Shown: positions 11,281-22,563, numbered from the stretch's first letter. The stretch is DNA of 64,000 nucleotides from Serendipita indica DSM 11827 (GCA_910890315.1 CAJVGD010000006.1:744001-808000), one strand, 5' to 3'. Made by a program: numbers and translations. The notes: generated by a model not told the origin, from the letters alone.

Positions 11281-12409
11281 GGCGCTGTAGCACACGCACT
11301 GACACTCGGGATTGCAATTCTGTTGCGTTTGTTTTGGGGCGACTCCTACTCACTGGCTACACCGTATCACCTATGAACGACCACTTCACTGACGATCTGG
11401 CACCAGCGGCCAATCTATTGGGATCTAACAGCCTTTGGTCACCTACAATCATGGAAGAACTCAGAAGAAGACCTAAACGAGGGCTACCGTCAATTGAGCT
11501 GATTATTATGACCAAGCTCGAGGACAGTGGCTCCTGGGCCAAACATTTTGCCTCGGAATTGGCAGAGGAGCTCGCGCAGTGTATACTCTATGAGCCACGG
11601 CGCTCGTCACGATGGACCTTCCAAGCGAGGACCATGAGGTCAAGGTCAACCAGCTTGACTATGGTTCTGCCCGTGTACCCACTCCGAAGACCTGAACATA
11701 CTCAGTCAACACGGTCCTCTCCTTTGGAGTTCATGAATGCACCGGCTGGAGGGGTGACACTTCCATCCAGCCATTGTCGAGAATCTTGTTGCGTGACACT
11801 ATTCACAAGCGACGACCGTCTTGAACGACTTGGTCAAGGCATTCAATGCTTTTATGGATTTGAAGACAACTACAGACGTCCAAGAACGCGCCATAGTCAA
11901 TACTCGACAATATGCCTCAGGGAATCCCTTCCCCACTTCTACGACTTCGTCCAGAAGGGGGGCCTGCTCGGCTTCGTTGCAAGTCCCGGCCAGAGACAGT
12001 TCGTAGCCGGCTTCATACAAAGAAGAATCGGATGGCACTCTCGACTCGTGATCGCCATGGTACGTTTCGCGTCTGATACTCGGATTAGACCTCGATGCAC
12101 GGTCGGCAAGCGTCGTCGATTCAAGGGTACTCAATATTCAACAAGAGGAAGTAGAGGTCCCCGGAAGTTTTTGATTCTACATTTGTGGGGCCCGCTTCAA
12201 GACTCCCCAAGAATATGCCCAGCAAATGGTTGGCTTCACGCTAGTATACCCACTAGAAGCTCCCTGGGAAATCTCCGACCTCTTTAATGCCTTCAAGTCG
12301 CGACCAAAATTGGAGTGATAGTGGACATACCCCGACTTCCCCACCGTCGCAAGATCTGGAGAAATTTCGACTCCGGTCTCGGCCGGTTGTCCGCAAGGAC
12401 GAATCGGAA
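11281..12409 (+). pseudogene. Unrecognised gene or relic in the receptor island
   Basis: No family recognised. A 317-codon open frame (11334-12287) spans the area, but its composition is poor for a protein. Better protein-like stretches lie in other frames: NDLVKAFNAFMDLKTTTDVQ (about 11823-11885) and QEYAQQMVGFTLVYPLEAP continuing into DLFNAFKSRPKLE with a stop at about 12317. The latter can be reached through a plausible 45-nt GT-AG intron ending near 12195, preceded by NIQQEEVE. The two pieces share a D-L-x-x-A-F motif. I could not build one uninterrupted gene model, so a decayed or highly spliced gene is most likely. A short resemblance to the receptor upstream region occurs around 11680-11710. 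Confidence 0.3.
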
Positions 12410-12677
12410 ATCATTCCAAGTTTCTTTGTGGTCATAAGTCCTCACTTCTAGGTCGATTGCTTGGTAGATGTTCGCCGTGGCGACATGCTTGATGACTGGG
12501 ATTCCTAAGTGGAGGATCTAAGAATCATGACTGCTTAAAGATTCCTTATGAAGCTGAATATGTGACACAATTTGTATACAGGACTACGTGTGCATCAAGG
12601 TAACCTCTATCAACAATGATTTATATTGCATTCCTCCCATCCATAACATCGAGGGCCGTGTGGCTCAATGGCTAGAG
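12410..12677. repeat. Right arm of the ~265-bp inverted repeat
   Basis: Inverted counterpart of 6363-6632. It starts at tcattccaagtttctttgtgg and ends inside the tRNA-Arg gene, at or just after the D-arm. Because the tRNA is complete only on this side, the right arm is the likelier source and the left arm the copy. Confidence 0.85.
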
Positions 12678-12733
12678 TGCTTGACTACGATAATGTAATC
12701 AAGAGGCTGCAGGTTCGAGTCCTGCCTCGGTCA
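12654..12733 (+). tRNA. tRNA-Arg(ACG) with a 7-nt intron
   Basis: Acceptor stem ggccgtg pairs with ctcggtc (one G-T, one T-T mismatch) and is followed by discriminator A. The D-arm is gctc/gagt and the T-arm gcagg-ttcgagt-cctgc. The anticodon stem cttga/tcaag encloses 14 nt. Removing taatgta after position 37 leaves the normal 7-nt loop ctACGaa, matching the loop of fungal tRNA-Arg(ACG). A short T-run (ttcccttttt) follows as RNA polymerase III terminator. The first ~20 nt are duplicated in inverted orientation at 6368-6388. Confidence 0.85.
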
Positions 12734-12830
12734 CGTTCCCTTTTTGCGTCCCTGACCCGCCGCGCCATTTGCGCGGTCCTTTCTCCACCAAAATTTTTAC
12801 TTATTCGCGAATCTCAATCTAGATGATCAT

Positions 12831-14618
12831 CTATTTATGAATAATATACACTTGGGCAACAAGCACGGCGCTCGAGGTTGCCATTGCTACTGCGATTGGA
12901 AGTAGATTTAGTTTGGCGAATTGACCCATTGTAACCACAATTCCTTTTGCAAACAACAGCCTTTTCCATAGTAGTCCGGCGAGAGACGCGGGGAAAGAAA
13001 AGGTGAATGCGCCATAGTTTGATCCAAGAGCGAGCGCAAAAATGGCAGCATCTTTGATCCGTGGAGGTGGATGCGAGGCCTCGATCCACAATTGTAGCAC
13101 CCTCGCAAGGAGAATGGTTGCGCCTATGTTGGTCCCAAAGAGCTATCGGAGAATTCAGTGCAAGAGTCGCAACTGTCTTGCGACATACATTACAAAGGAT
13201 GCAAGAGATCAACCCCATGCCAAATACGGCTCCAACGGGTCCCGTTCGGTTCGCCCAAACCGCCCACCAACTCGACCACACCTGCACCCAGCCTGTCACG
13301 ACCAATCCTTGAATGAGAATGAACATGGAAAACGAAAAGAGGACGAGTGAGAATGGCATGAGCTTCAGTACCGAGATGACGGTCGGGAACATGCGGTGAA
13401 GGCGACTGGGTGTGGCCTCTTCCTTTGGATCTCGCGGTGTGGTTGTGCCACTCTGTTCCTGTGGATTTACTCTCTCTGAAGGAAAAGGTGGTGGCGGCAG
13501 AGTTTCCGACTCTTTCTCTGGATCAATCGTCGACGATGGATCCCGCTTTCTATAATTACGCAGGTCGTAGACTAGATCTCGTAGAAATACAATTACCGCG
13601 GGTGGAACAGTGACGAGATAGACCTGTGGATGCAAGAAGCTCGTCGCGACGAGCGTGACAAGCGTGAGTACCAGGATCACGGCACCGAAGATTCCACCAA
13701 AGGGATCGACGAGAACCGATCGAGGTGAGAGCGTGATTCGTTTCATCTCTCTTGGAATCAACTCTGGACTGCGGAAAAGGAATATAAGAGTCGGGAGTGT
13801 CACCAACGCCGCGATCAGAACGGGAACGATGATTTTGGCGGTATAGGTGAAAAATGAGATAGAAAATGCGCCACTGAGCACCAAATTGGTAGGATTAGAA
13901 GAGACAAGGACAGCAGACGCTGGAACAGAGTCAGTTGCGGGCGTTGAGCCTCTGCTCGACGCACCAATGTTGGCAATCACAAATTGAGCGAATATCCAGG
14001 CCGTAGGAGGCGAAATCTCCATCTCCCGAGTAAAATATGCCAGAAAAGGAACGCCCGAAAGGATGACCGGATCATTCCCGACGACGACACCCAGGGCGAA
14101 GAAGAACGTGTAGATGGCAATATACAGCCTGATGCCAGAGGAACCGCTCCGTGTCGCGACCCAGAAAGCCAAGAAGCGAAGAAACCCGGCTTTGTCAACC
14201 GAAATAACCATGTAGGCCTGTGGGACGGTGAGATCATAGGCTATTCCAGGATCAAGAGCCGTACGAGGGAGATGAACAATGCCATCACGTTGAGGGGCTC
14301 CACACCATCCGAGCCGACGATTCCCTTTCGGACTTCTTCTCCATGTATGCACTGAGCCGCCAAGAGGATCAAGACTGCCACGACGGGGGCGGTATGAAAG
14401 TCTAGTGGTAGGGTCCAGTTATAATGCTCCTTTTCAACGTTGTTGGATCTCCTTTTAAATATCGAGGTGATCCTGGAAGAGATGGGGATATACACTGGCA
14501 GAATGACCAGATATTCTGCGAATGACATCAGGCGATCCCCAGAAAAAGCCCTGAAAACCATACCAGCCACTAGGAAGACAACAAGGGTAAATATCGACCT
14601 GAAGTTGTGGACAGACAT
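12831..14618 (-). CDS. ArsB/NhaD-like (IT superfamily) membrane transporter
   Basis: Polytopic carrier of the ion-transporter superfamily that includes arsenite pumps, NhaD Na+/H+ antiporters and citrate-type carriers; the substrate is not determinable. Exons 14265-14618, 13965-14217, 13189-13919 and 12831-13142 (introns 47, 45 and 46 nt) join in frame to 549 aa. Two inverted-repeat halves are visible, each with the family's Asn-rich turn: ASAVLVSSNPTNLVLSGAF in the first half, and LCNLFGTNIGATILLARVLQ (TNIGAT) in the second. The first half also has VGNDPVILSGVPFLAYF. A cytosolic loop rich in Ser, Pro and Glu lies between them. The intron positions fall inside conserved helices, which helps fix the model. 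An arsenic or sodium role is family inference only. Confidence 0.85.
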
Positions 14619-15036
14619 TGGAATGCCTGCTCTGGGCCCAGAAAAAAGAATCGTCAGGATGTTGCAAGGTCAAAGCTAAGATGCAAACGTGCCATGGGGC
14701 GACCGTGGCAAAAGTTCTGAATTTGGCAAGAAACTAGAATAAGCACGTATAGTCTACACCTGGGGAACCATAAAGTTAGGCTGGCTCGCGTGAACATCCA
14801 GAATCGACAACACGCCGAGCAGACAAGATCGTGATTCGAATGCAATTGCGACGAGATGAAGGAGAGTAGCGAGTTGGATGCGGAATCGCTATGGCACAGT
14901 GCAAAATGTTGACACAAACAATGAAACGGAGAACGATACCGCAGGCATGCTATGTGTAGGATCAAAAAATGTTCGTGCGGTGAGAGGGAGAGGGTTGATG
15001 TGGGCAGGATGCAGGTGAGAAGGGGAGGGAAAGCCA
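14619..15036. other. Intergenic, nothing recognised
   Basis: About 420 bp between the start of the transporter gene and the stop of the SH3 protein gene, both on the minus strand. It should hold the promoter of the transporter. No RNA gene or repeat seen. Confidence 0.5.
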
Positions 15037-18000
15037 CTAAAAGTTGCTCCAGCTAATGACCTCTTCTCGTATTGGTGTACCCATGCGAGGGACTTTTGAG
15101 GGTCCATCGCCGCTGGGCACATGTGGAAACGAGAAGCTATCCCGGCCGGAGACGGAACCCGGGTGCGGACTCGAAGCAGCTGGCAATCGCATGGAGACGG
15201 TGACGCCAAGGGATGTGCTTCGCATTGGACGTGTAAACTCGGCATCTCGTGAGCTTGTCTCATCAAACACCCAGCATGGGCAGGTGCCCATTTCCAAGAC
15301 GCGTTTGCCGCGAGACGAACTGGAGCCAGTAAGACTATTTCTATCAGCGTTTGGCGACACTAGATCATCTGGATCGAGACCGGGGGGAGTAGGAGCGCCA
15401 CTGGATCCGAGGCCCTCTCTTGCAACGACGCACCACCCATCATCAAATTCTTGGAGTACGACGAGTTCTTCACCGGGACGAAGGACGAGTTCGTCCGGTA
15501 AGAGCGGTGCAAATGCGCGAACAACCGTCTTGACCCGCGGCTCAGAGGGAGGCATGCCGACGGCCTCGCCATACGAAGCTCCTGGCAGCTGCTGACCGGT
15601 CCATTGGGCATAAGGATGTGATGAAGATGAACTTGCCATCGTCCCCGGGGTTCCCCCAATCGCAAATTGAAAGTTGGCATCGCGCGGGCTTGCGAGGGCT
15701 GGAGGTCCGATAGCGACGCCCAGTGCGGCATTGTTCCATGGCAGTAAACTCGATCGTTGGCTACCGACGGAAGAACTTGCAACAGACTCTTGACCACGAC
15801 GATGCGCTGGGCCAAAGAGGTTTTCCCTCAGCGCTTCCAGTGTCCAGCTTGGTGTCCGTGTGCTACGTCCCTCGTCCGCTCCCGTTGCATTAAAGGCAGT
15901 GAAAGAGGACACCGAAGCGTGACCTTCTCGGAACCGTCGTACTCGAAGCCCTCGACTGTCGAGTTCCGCCGCAGTCAGGGGTTCACCACCAAGGAGTGAC
16001 AATGAATGCCGACCATCCAGGTCGGCTTCGCCGGTCCCTGCTCCGGTGGATGCGCCAGTAATGAGTGTACTCGGGTCCACTCGTCTATAGAGGTCGATGG
16101 AATTGGATGCGGAGCCCCGACCAGTATTGCCGTATCCATAGAGGTCGGTTGAGAAAGAGAATGCAGACGGCGATGACGCGCCTCCTAGCATCGGACAAAC
16201 TGGGTCAGTACGCGAGAAAAACGATCAAAATGTCAACACACACCTTCGTGAGTCTCCCACGGTACCTCCATCGAATAGCCAGACTGCATCGAGTGCCGAC
16301 TTTCCAGCGGACCATTTCCAAAGTTTGTAAGCGCATCGGTCGACGATCTCGGAGGAAACGCTGTGAGGCCTTCTGTCGAGGGTCGCCAAGGTGTGTTGCT
16401 GTTCAATGTATCACCGTACGCGTTGACACCAACTGGTGGTCTCCCGGCGGGAACTGGCGATGGCGATGGAGAGTTTACGGGCGAAGAGAGACCAGCAGCA
16501 GCCACGAGAGCCGCAAATCCATTCGAGTTCCCCGCACTTTCTGCCACTGGAAGGTTGGCAAAGCTTCGGCTTGGGCCACCCGTGCTCGTCGAAATGGTGG
16601 GTGAACGCCTGGGAAACTGGAATGCAAACGGTTTGAATGGCTTGGGTACGTTTCCAGCTGCCTTGTGATATGCCAACACGTCGTTCTCGAAATTGGCATT
16701 GGACTGAGATGACCACAGAAGAGCGCCAAGGTTCTGCGATTGAAGAGGCGTCGGCTGAGGACGACCCGCCGCCTGGCCATATGGCGCCCCATGCACGTTG
16801 ACATTGGGCGATATGGTAGTGCCATAATTTTGCTCGTTCGACGACTGGGCCCGCGAGAGTGGGCTATTTCCGGTCGCGCCACTCGGCTCCTTTGGCGGCC
16901 GCAAGTGATTGGCATCTCCAGGCTGTCGGATACCCGAGCGTTGTCGAGTGAGGGTGTGAGGTGTGGGAGTATAAGAGTTGGGGGGAGTATCGGAGGGTGC
17001 AGGTGAGTTGGCGGGTTTGGTTTTACTTGGCACAATGGTCTTGGTGCTCTGGTCAGAGTCACTGAGGGGCTGCGTGAATGAAGGTGTATGATGCAACTGA
17101 ATCTTTGGTGCATCTTGGTTGTTGTCTCCTTGACTCGTGCGAGCTGGAACGGGCGTGTCGCCAGCTTTGCTACGACGTAGAGAAGCAGAACGTCGACGCT
17201 TCTCCAGTTTTCGCGGTCTGCTTGTACTGGACCGACTTCGTACAAGCGGTTCTTGAGGTGGAAGCTCGGGCATGTCCGCAGCCTCTTGCGCATCTATGAC
17301 GGAGAAGGATTTCGACAGCTGTGAGGGAGCTCTAGCTCGCATCGGTGGTCGAGGGTTGGAAGGTCCAGCAACATTCGGGGTAGACTGTTGGGGACTATCC
17401 GAGGAGGAATGGCGAAGAGGGGATGGTGTTGTGGGGATAGAAGGCGAGGTCGAATATAAGGGCGTGACGGAAGAGGGCGAGTTCCATGACGAGGATTGGG
17501 CCGTATAAGGAGATGCAGCTTGGTGCGGGTTAGGGGAAAGGGAAGGTAGGATGATAGATTGAGGCGCGTTTGAGGTACCGTGCGACTTTGATGCGAACTG
17601 TGATGCTGGTGCGAGAGGATCCCTTCCCAGTGGCATGTTCCTAGTTGACATGAGTAAAATGTCATCCCATACGCTCTGTTTCAGATAGCGCCAGACCAGA
17701 GGGCTACTCACGGGTCGAATTTGTATTCGGTGCCGTCGCTGCCGACATGAGCAAACGGACCACCAGAAGCGCCATCCTTGCGAGAGAAATCAGAGACGCC
17801 GTTTTGGACATTGTTTTGAATTTTCTGCTCGTGCTCAGTGTCCTCGTCGCCGAGCCTCCTCGCTTTCAGTCGTCCTCCGATCGGGTTCACCCGCTTGTTT
17901 CGCCTTCGTTTGCGTCGAATGAGAAGCACAATTAGCCATGTCCCCAATACGAAGAGTGCAAATGCCGCTGCGACGAGCCCAGCCAGAGTTGATACGGAGA

Positions 18001-18088
18001 GCGGCCCCAGCTTGGAGGCTGGCGACGACGGGACCGCATCTGGCGACGACTGCCGTCGTAGACGTATTCGAGATCGTCTCGAGCTCAT
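15037..18088 (-). CDS. Single-pass membrane protein with SH3-like module, Ser/Pro-rich
   Basis: Exons 17712-18088, 16244-17640 and 15037-16199 (introns 71 and 44 nt) join to 978 aa. Near the N-terminus a hydrophobic segment (about residues 35-57, LAGLVAAAFALFVLGTWLIV) is followed by the stop-transfer run RRKRRRNKR. A long low-complexity, Ser/Pro/Thr-rich cytosolic region follows. Near the C-terminus lies a half-visible SH3-like fold: VVRAFAPLLPDELVLRPGEE and VVLQEFDDGWCVVARE, which has the ALYDY-like start, the acidic RT loop and the W of the peptide groove. Then comes a tail with GTCPCWVFDE, similar to the SH3 C-terminal strand region. The domain order (TM, disordered region, SH3) suggests a cortical scaffold of signalling or polarity. 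A specific orthologue is not recognised. Confidence 0.75.
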
Positions 18089-19436
18089 GGGTGAGCCGGC
18101 CTCTGCGGTGCAGCGCCTCTAGATGGCTCGTGGTCAATTATTGCTCCTCTGAGGGTCCCAATAATCGAGAATAAATCGAAGGGCGTAAGATTTTGTAAAG
18201 AGTGTCGTTGTTACGATCCCAGAAAGCGTAGTGGCGTGCCAAAGCCAGCTGGAAAAGGTCTAAAGCGGTCGGGTCCAAGTTTATGGCATAGCCCGCTGGG
18301 TTAGCTAGCCGTCCAGGGGTGAGAAAGAATTCGAGGAAAAAACCAAATTCAGCCTTGTAGGATTCCGTGTTCTTTTGACGCGAGAGAACAGAGTCGAGAC
18401 CCGCGTTACGACTAGCTGGCAGTTTGCTTATGCGCCGCTGGCCGTTTGACGACGAGGGGTCCCCCGCGTCAACAAGAGAGTTCTACTCTGGGTCATTGCG
18501 GACGCTATTATGCCACCTCATTGGCTGGACTGAACTGGCTGATTCAGTTTCCCAGCAACCCCCTAGAGAGCCTCTGTGCCGACAAACTGATAGCTGGCTC
18601 TTGATAGGGGAGCGGGGATCTTACCAGGGTCATTCTTTGCTGGTTCTCGTCGATCTAATTGTTGTCCTGGAGCGATGCATGACGGCCGAGGATGCTCCAT
18701 TATACCACCAAAATATCCCGTTGAACGCGGGGTAATGCAGCTTGGACAGCGCGGCGGCTTCTTACAACTCAGAGTATCGAAGGTATAACAAGCTCGGGTC
18801 GTCAAGAGACTCAAGTGCTGAATCCCATGGTCGACTCACTGAGCGGCTGGTGTTATCGACGGGCGCACCGAACAGACCTCAGAAGGACGAAGAAAGACAT
18901 TTTAGTTTGAAATAGAATCATGCTCCATCATTTGCAATACGGTTAAAGTCCACGAGGAGGCTAGCGGAGAAACTGAAGAACGTCTGGGCATGCAGTCAAG
19001 CAAGCCACGGGTGAAATATTCTGCCTTGGAATGCTTGAAATTGCGCTTGTTGATGCCTGTTTGCGTGGTAAACTCACACTGATCGTTGCCGTGAATCTTG
19101 ACATACAGAAGGGAATACAGCATCCTCGATACCGAGGGATATCTTGCTCCTGGCCTGTGAATAGGAACACAAAGTCTATACATTCACAGCTCCTCCATCT
19201 TACAAGTAAGACAGCCGTGGACAAAGCCCGGAAGACCCGGAAGGCCCGCCTTATTGTTCTAAGAGTGATCCTTTGAGTCTAATTTCAGTCCTTATGGTCA
19301 AAGCTTACTCGGCGCCTACAATGTCCGAGTCGAGCTTTGAATGAGGCAGCACATACACCTCAGACCGCGCGCCCACCATCCTGTTTGCTCGTTTGCTCTC
19401 GTTTCCTCATTTTCTTCAAGAATAGTTGTTGTTATC
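18089..19436. other. Intergenic, no gene seen
   Basis: About 1.35 kb between divergent genes (SH3 membrane protein and Ras). Short open frames (for example 18424-18735 +) show no domain. The last ~100 bp before 19437 are pyrimidine-rich (ctcgtttgctctcgtttcctc), as in fungal core promoters. Confidence 0.45.
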
Positions 19437-20523
19437 ATGTCAAAGGTCGGTTGACGCCTTCTCGCAGTCGTTACAACCGTCTTAGCGCCTTGTTGTCAGA
19501 ACATTCGCGAGTATAAGCTTATTGTCGTTGGAGGTGGAGGTAAATCACCGCCAATTGAGTGTCCAAAACATTTATTAATCATGTATCTGATCAGGTGTCG
19601 GCAAATCGTGCCTCACCATTCGTTTCGTCGAGAACAAATGGTCCGCCGCCTCAATGCAGCGTCTTTTTCAACGCTGACCCAAGTTTTAATCAATGCCTCA
19701 TGCGAATCATCGTTCGGCTGCTGCGGTTTGTTGTCACATGGGTTTGCAGGAACGATTACTGGGACCCGACCATCGAGTACGTGCTATTCTTGGTTTTGAC
19801 AGGATTTGACAACCCCTCAGAGATGCATATGTGAAAAAATGTGTTATCGACAACGAAGAAGCCAGTGAGGAGGTCGATTCATATCTCGGAATATGCCAAC
19901 CATTCGTCTAGTTTTGTCAGTTCTCGATACAGCGGGACAGGAAGAATGTAAGTGGCTCCCATTATTGCAAATACTTTGAAATTGACGACGGCCCAGATGC
20001 GGCGATGAGGGAGCAATACATGCGGCCCGGAGAGGGATTCTTGCTTGTGTATTCCATTACTGACCGGAGCTCGTTCGAAGAGCTCGAAGTGTTCTATGAA
20101 CAAATCCTCCGCGTCAAAGACCGCGACTACTTCCCCATGATTGTCGTTGGTACAAAGTGCGACGCCGAATTTGACAGACAAGTCCCTTCCAGCGGTACGT
20201 CCCTTGCAAATTCCAGACAAGAGTCTCACAAACCGCCAGAGGGAAGAGCCCTCGCTGCACGCTTGCGAGGTCGTCATATCGAGACCTCTGCAAAGGAGCG
20301 AATCAATGTCGATGCTGCATTCATCGAACTCGTCAAGTTGATCAAGAGTTATCAAAAGGTTTGCCAATTTTTAAACGTCGGCTGAACGACGGCCTGACAC
20401 ACCTCTCAGGAGCAATATCAAGCACGTCTTCCCGGCAGACAATCGATGATGCCGGATCGCCAGCAACTCGCTCAGGACGACTATCATGGAAAGAAGCGTG
20501 GATGCGGCTGCATCGTTGCCTGA
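19437..20523 (+). CDS. Ras-family small GTPase, divergent tandem copy
   Basis: Membrane-anchored GTP switch of the Ras subfamily. Nine exons (19437-19445, 19500-19539, 19595-19640, 19750-19776, 19821-19864, 19912-19947, 19997-20194, 20240-20358, 20410-20523) join in frame to 210 aa. Visible motifs are the P-loop GGGGVGKS, switch I with DPTIED, switch [11 protein letters not shown], the G4 motif TKCD (canonical NKCD) and G5 ETSAK. The C-terminus [10 protein letters not shown] is a CaaX box with an upstream Cys and Lys/Arg, predicting farnesylation and palmitoylation. It differs from the neighbour copy in the effector-side region ([21 protein letters not shown]). The first exon is only nine bases (Met-Ser-Lys). 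It lies 367 bp upstream of a canonical Ras in the same orientation, consistent with tandem duplication and divergence. Confidence 0.9.
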
Positions 20524-20890
20524 GCTCTGAAACAGGTTCAGCAACTTTGTTGTCAAAGCCAGTTCCTTGAGCTCTTAAGCACACTCACAACAGTTCACTG
20601 ACGGAATCTATTGTACCATTATCTCGCTGATTGGCTTGTCGCCTGGCGGCTGCCACTCCTGCGCCTGTTTATCCTCTACTACCCAATAGAACGATGCACG
20701 TGTACCCTGTGTTAAACACCCTATACGCGTGTACAAATATTCTGTTTCCTTTCAGCCTACTGCCCGTCCGGCTCTGGCTGGGCTCGCGCGGGAACCTCCG
20801 TCGTTTGACACCTTGGAGTCGTTCCTCGTCGACGGTCGTTTCCGCAACTCCCTGTAAAAATCTTCAACAAATCTTAGATTGTCGTAAATC

Positions 20891-22053
20891 ATGTCTCGGG
20901 TTTGTGTCTTGTTCCCCCCGAGCCTGCGCTCTTCGACAAACCCTGGTGCAGGCGCGCTGACGACCCGATAGGCACAGTTTTTGCGAGAGTACAAGCTCGT
21001 CGTCGTCGGTGGTGGTGGTCAGTCCATATTTGCATTCGAGCGCCTTGTTTTCTGCGTCTCCCAGTCGACCGCGCCGCTCACGCTGTTCCAAAAGGTGTCG
21101 GCAAGTCTGCGCTGACAATCCAGTTCATTCAATCCCACTTTGTACGTCTGGTTCATCGCATTCCCGTTGGTATACAGCACGCTGACAAGCACATTCTCGC
21201 TTTGTCGTTCTCTAGGTTGACGAGTGAGTGCTCCCCGAGTGGTTCGGCCAGACTTTTGACTGGGTGAATCCGTCTTGTATCGGCGTCTTGTCCCCTAGAT
21301 ATGATCCTGTAAGCCGTTTCCGCCGACGCCGTTGGCTTTCAGGCACTCAACGTCCACCCGCTTTAGACCATCGAAGACTCGTATCGCAAGCAGTGCGTGA
21401 TCGACGATGAAGTGGCTCTCTTGGACGTCTTGGACACGGCAGGACAGGAGGAATACGGGTGGGTACTCTTCACCGGCCTGAGAAGCGCCTCATAATGAGA
21501 TTCCATCAGAGCCATGAGAGAGCAATACATGCGCACCGGCGAGGGCTTCCTCTTGGTCTACTCGATCACATCCCGCAACTCATTTGAAGAAATCTCGACT
21601 TTCCACCAGCAGATTCTCCGAGTCAAGGACAAGGACACCTTCCCCGTTGTCATTGTCGCCAACAAGTGCGACCTCGAATTTGAGAGGCAGGTCGGCCAAA
21701 ACGGTGCGTTTCTCTGGCACTGTGGTGCCTAGATTTTGTCCATACTCATTTACCCCAGAGGGCCGCGATTTGGCCAAGCACTACAACTGCAAATTTATTG
21801 AGACCTCGGCCAAGCAACGCATCAACGTTGACGAGGCATTCAGTGCTTTGGTGCGGGAAATCCGTCGCTTCAGCAAGGTAAGGAGTATTCCGAGGCAGGC
21901 CCTGAATCCCTTGTTGACTTGCTGTCTCAGGAGCAATATCAGGCGCGCTCCAACACTGCTCCTGGTGGCGGAATCGGTGGTGGTGCTCCGACGTACGACC
22001 GTGCAGATGCAGGCCATTCGGGAGGCTGCTGTGGCGGATGTGTGGTACTGTAA
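20891..22053 (+). CDS. RAS1: Canonical Ras GTPase with two micro-exons
   Basis: Ras orthologue controlling growth, morphogenesis and mating signalling through adenylate cyclase and MAPK in fungi (family knowledge). Nine exons (20891-20899, 20972-21017, 21095-21141, 21216-21223, 21299-21308, 21367-21458, 21510-21703, 21759-21877, 21931-22053) join to 215 aa. Exons 4 and 5 are only 8 and 10 nt and encode the centre of switch I, VDEYDP. Motifs: [72 protein letters not shown]. The tail is Gly-rich and ends CCGGCVVL, a CaaX box with Leu, which can favour geranylgeranylation, with neighbouring Cys residues for palmitoylation. This copy is far closer to the family consensus than the upstream one. 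Confidence 0.93.
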
Positions 22054-22563
22054 GCAAAAGTTCGCAAAGGGGCAATTAACGTCGCTGTCGCCACACCTGT
22101 CTTAATACCGATCCCATCACCCTATCTTGGAGCTCTGCTTCTCGCCCTACTTTGTCAGTATTGTTCTATACCTCCTTTCTATGCTATTTCCATCAGCCAG
22201 TCGTTGGTCCATTCGACGTCGAATGTGCTTCTCACTTGTACATTAACTGAGAAGCTCTCGTGAATGCACGGATTTTGCTATGAAGTCTTGGTTATTTGTG
22301 AGCCTGCGTGTTTACTTCAAAGGGGTTGTGAAACTTGAACCCGACCACGACGAGAGAGTCCGCTGGAACCGGCCATGGCGGGCGTTTTCGCGGTCTTATT
22401 ATATAACCTTCAGCGCTTTGATGCGTTTCTTGTCGATGTATTATTCCAGAATGTGCAGCGGATGCACAATGCACATGGCACATCACCAGAGAGGCCAGTT
22501 CATGGCCACATTTCGAATCCTAACCAAGAACTACCGTCATGGACAGCCGATGGATTCTCCAGA
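22054..22563. other. Intergenic, Ras / RING gene
   Basis: About 500 bp holding the 3' UTR of the Ras gene and the promoter of the RING gene. An open frame (22280-22591) overlaps the start of the next gene in another frame and has no recognisable content. Confidence 0.45.

Noticed and set aside
11334-12287. The 317-codon open frame as a real single-exon gene
   Set aside because: Residue composition is like a random frame (many Arg, Ser, His and Cys, no domain). Better protein-like stretches lie in other frames of the same region.
6340-12640. A mating-type B locus (receptors plus pheromone genes)
   Set aside because: I looked for short ORFs ending in a CaaX box near the receptors on both strands and found none that convinces; the receptors also lack some canonical residues. 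The Ras CaaX ends at 20.5 and 22.0 kb are not pheromones.
19437-20523. The upstream Ras as a pseudogene
   Set aside because: A naive read shows stops, but all nine exons join in frame with GT-AG introns to a full 210-aa Ras including the CaaX box.
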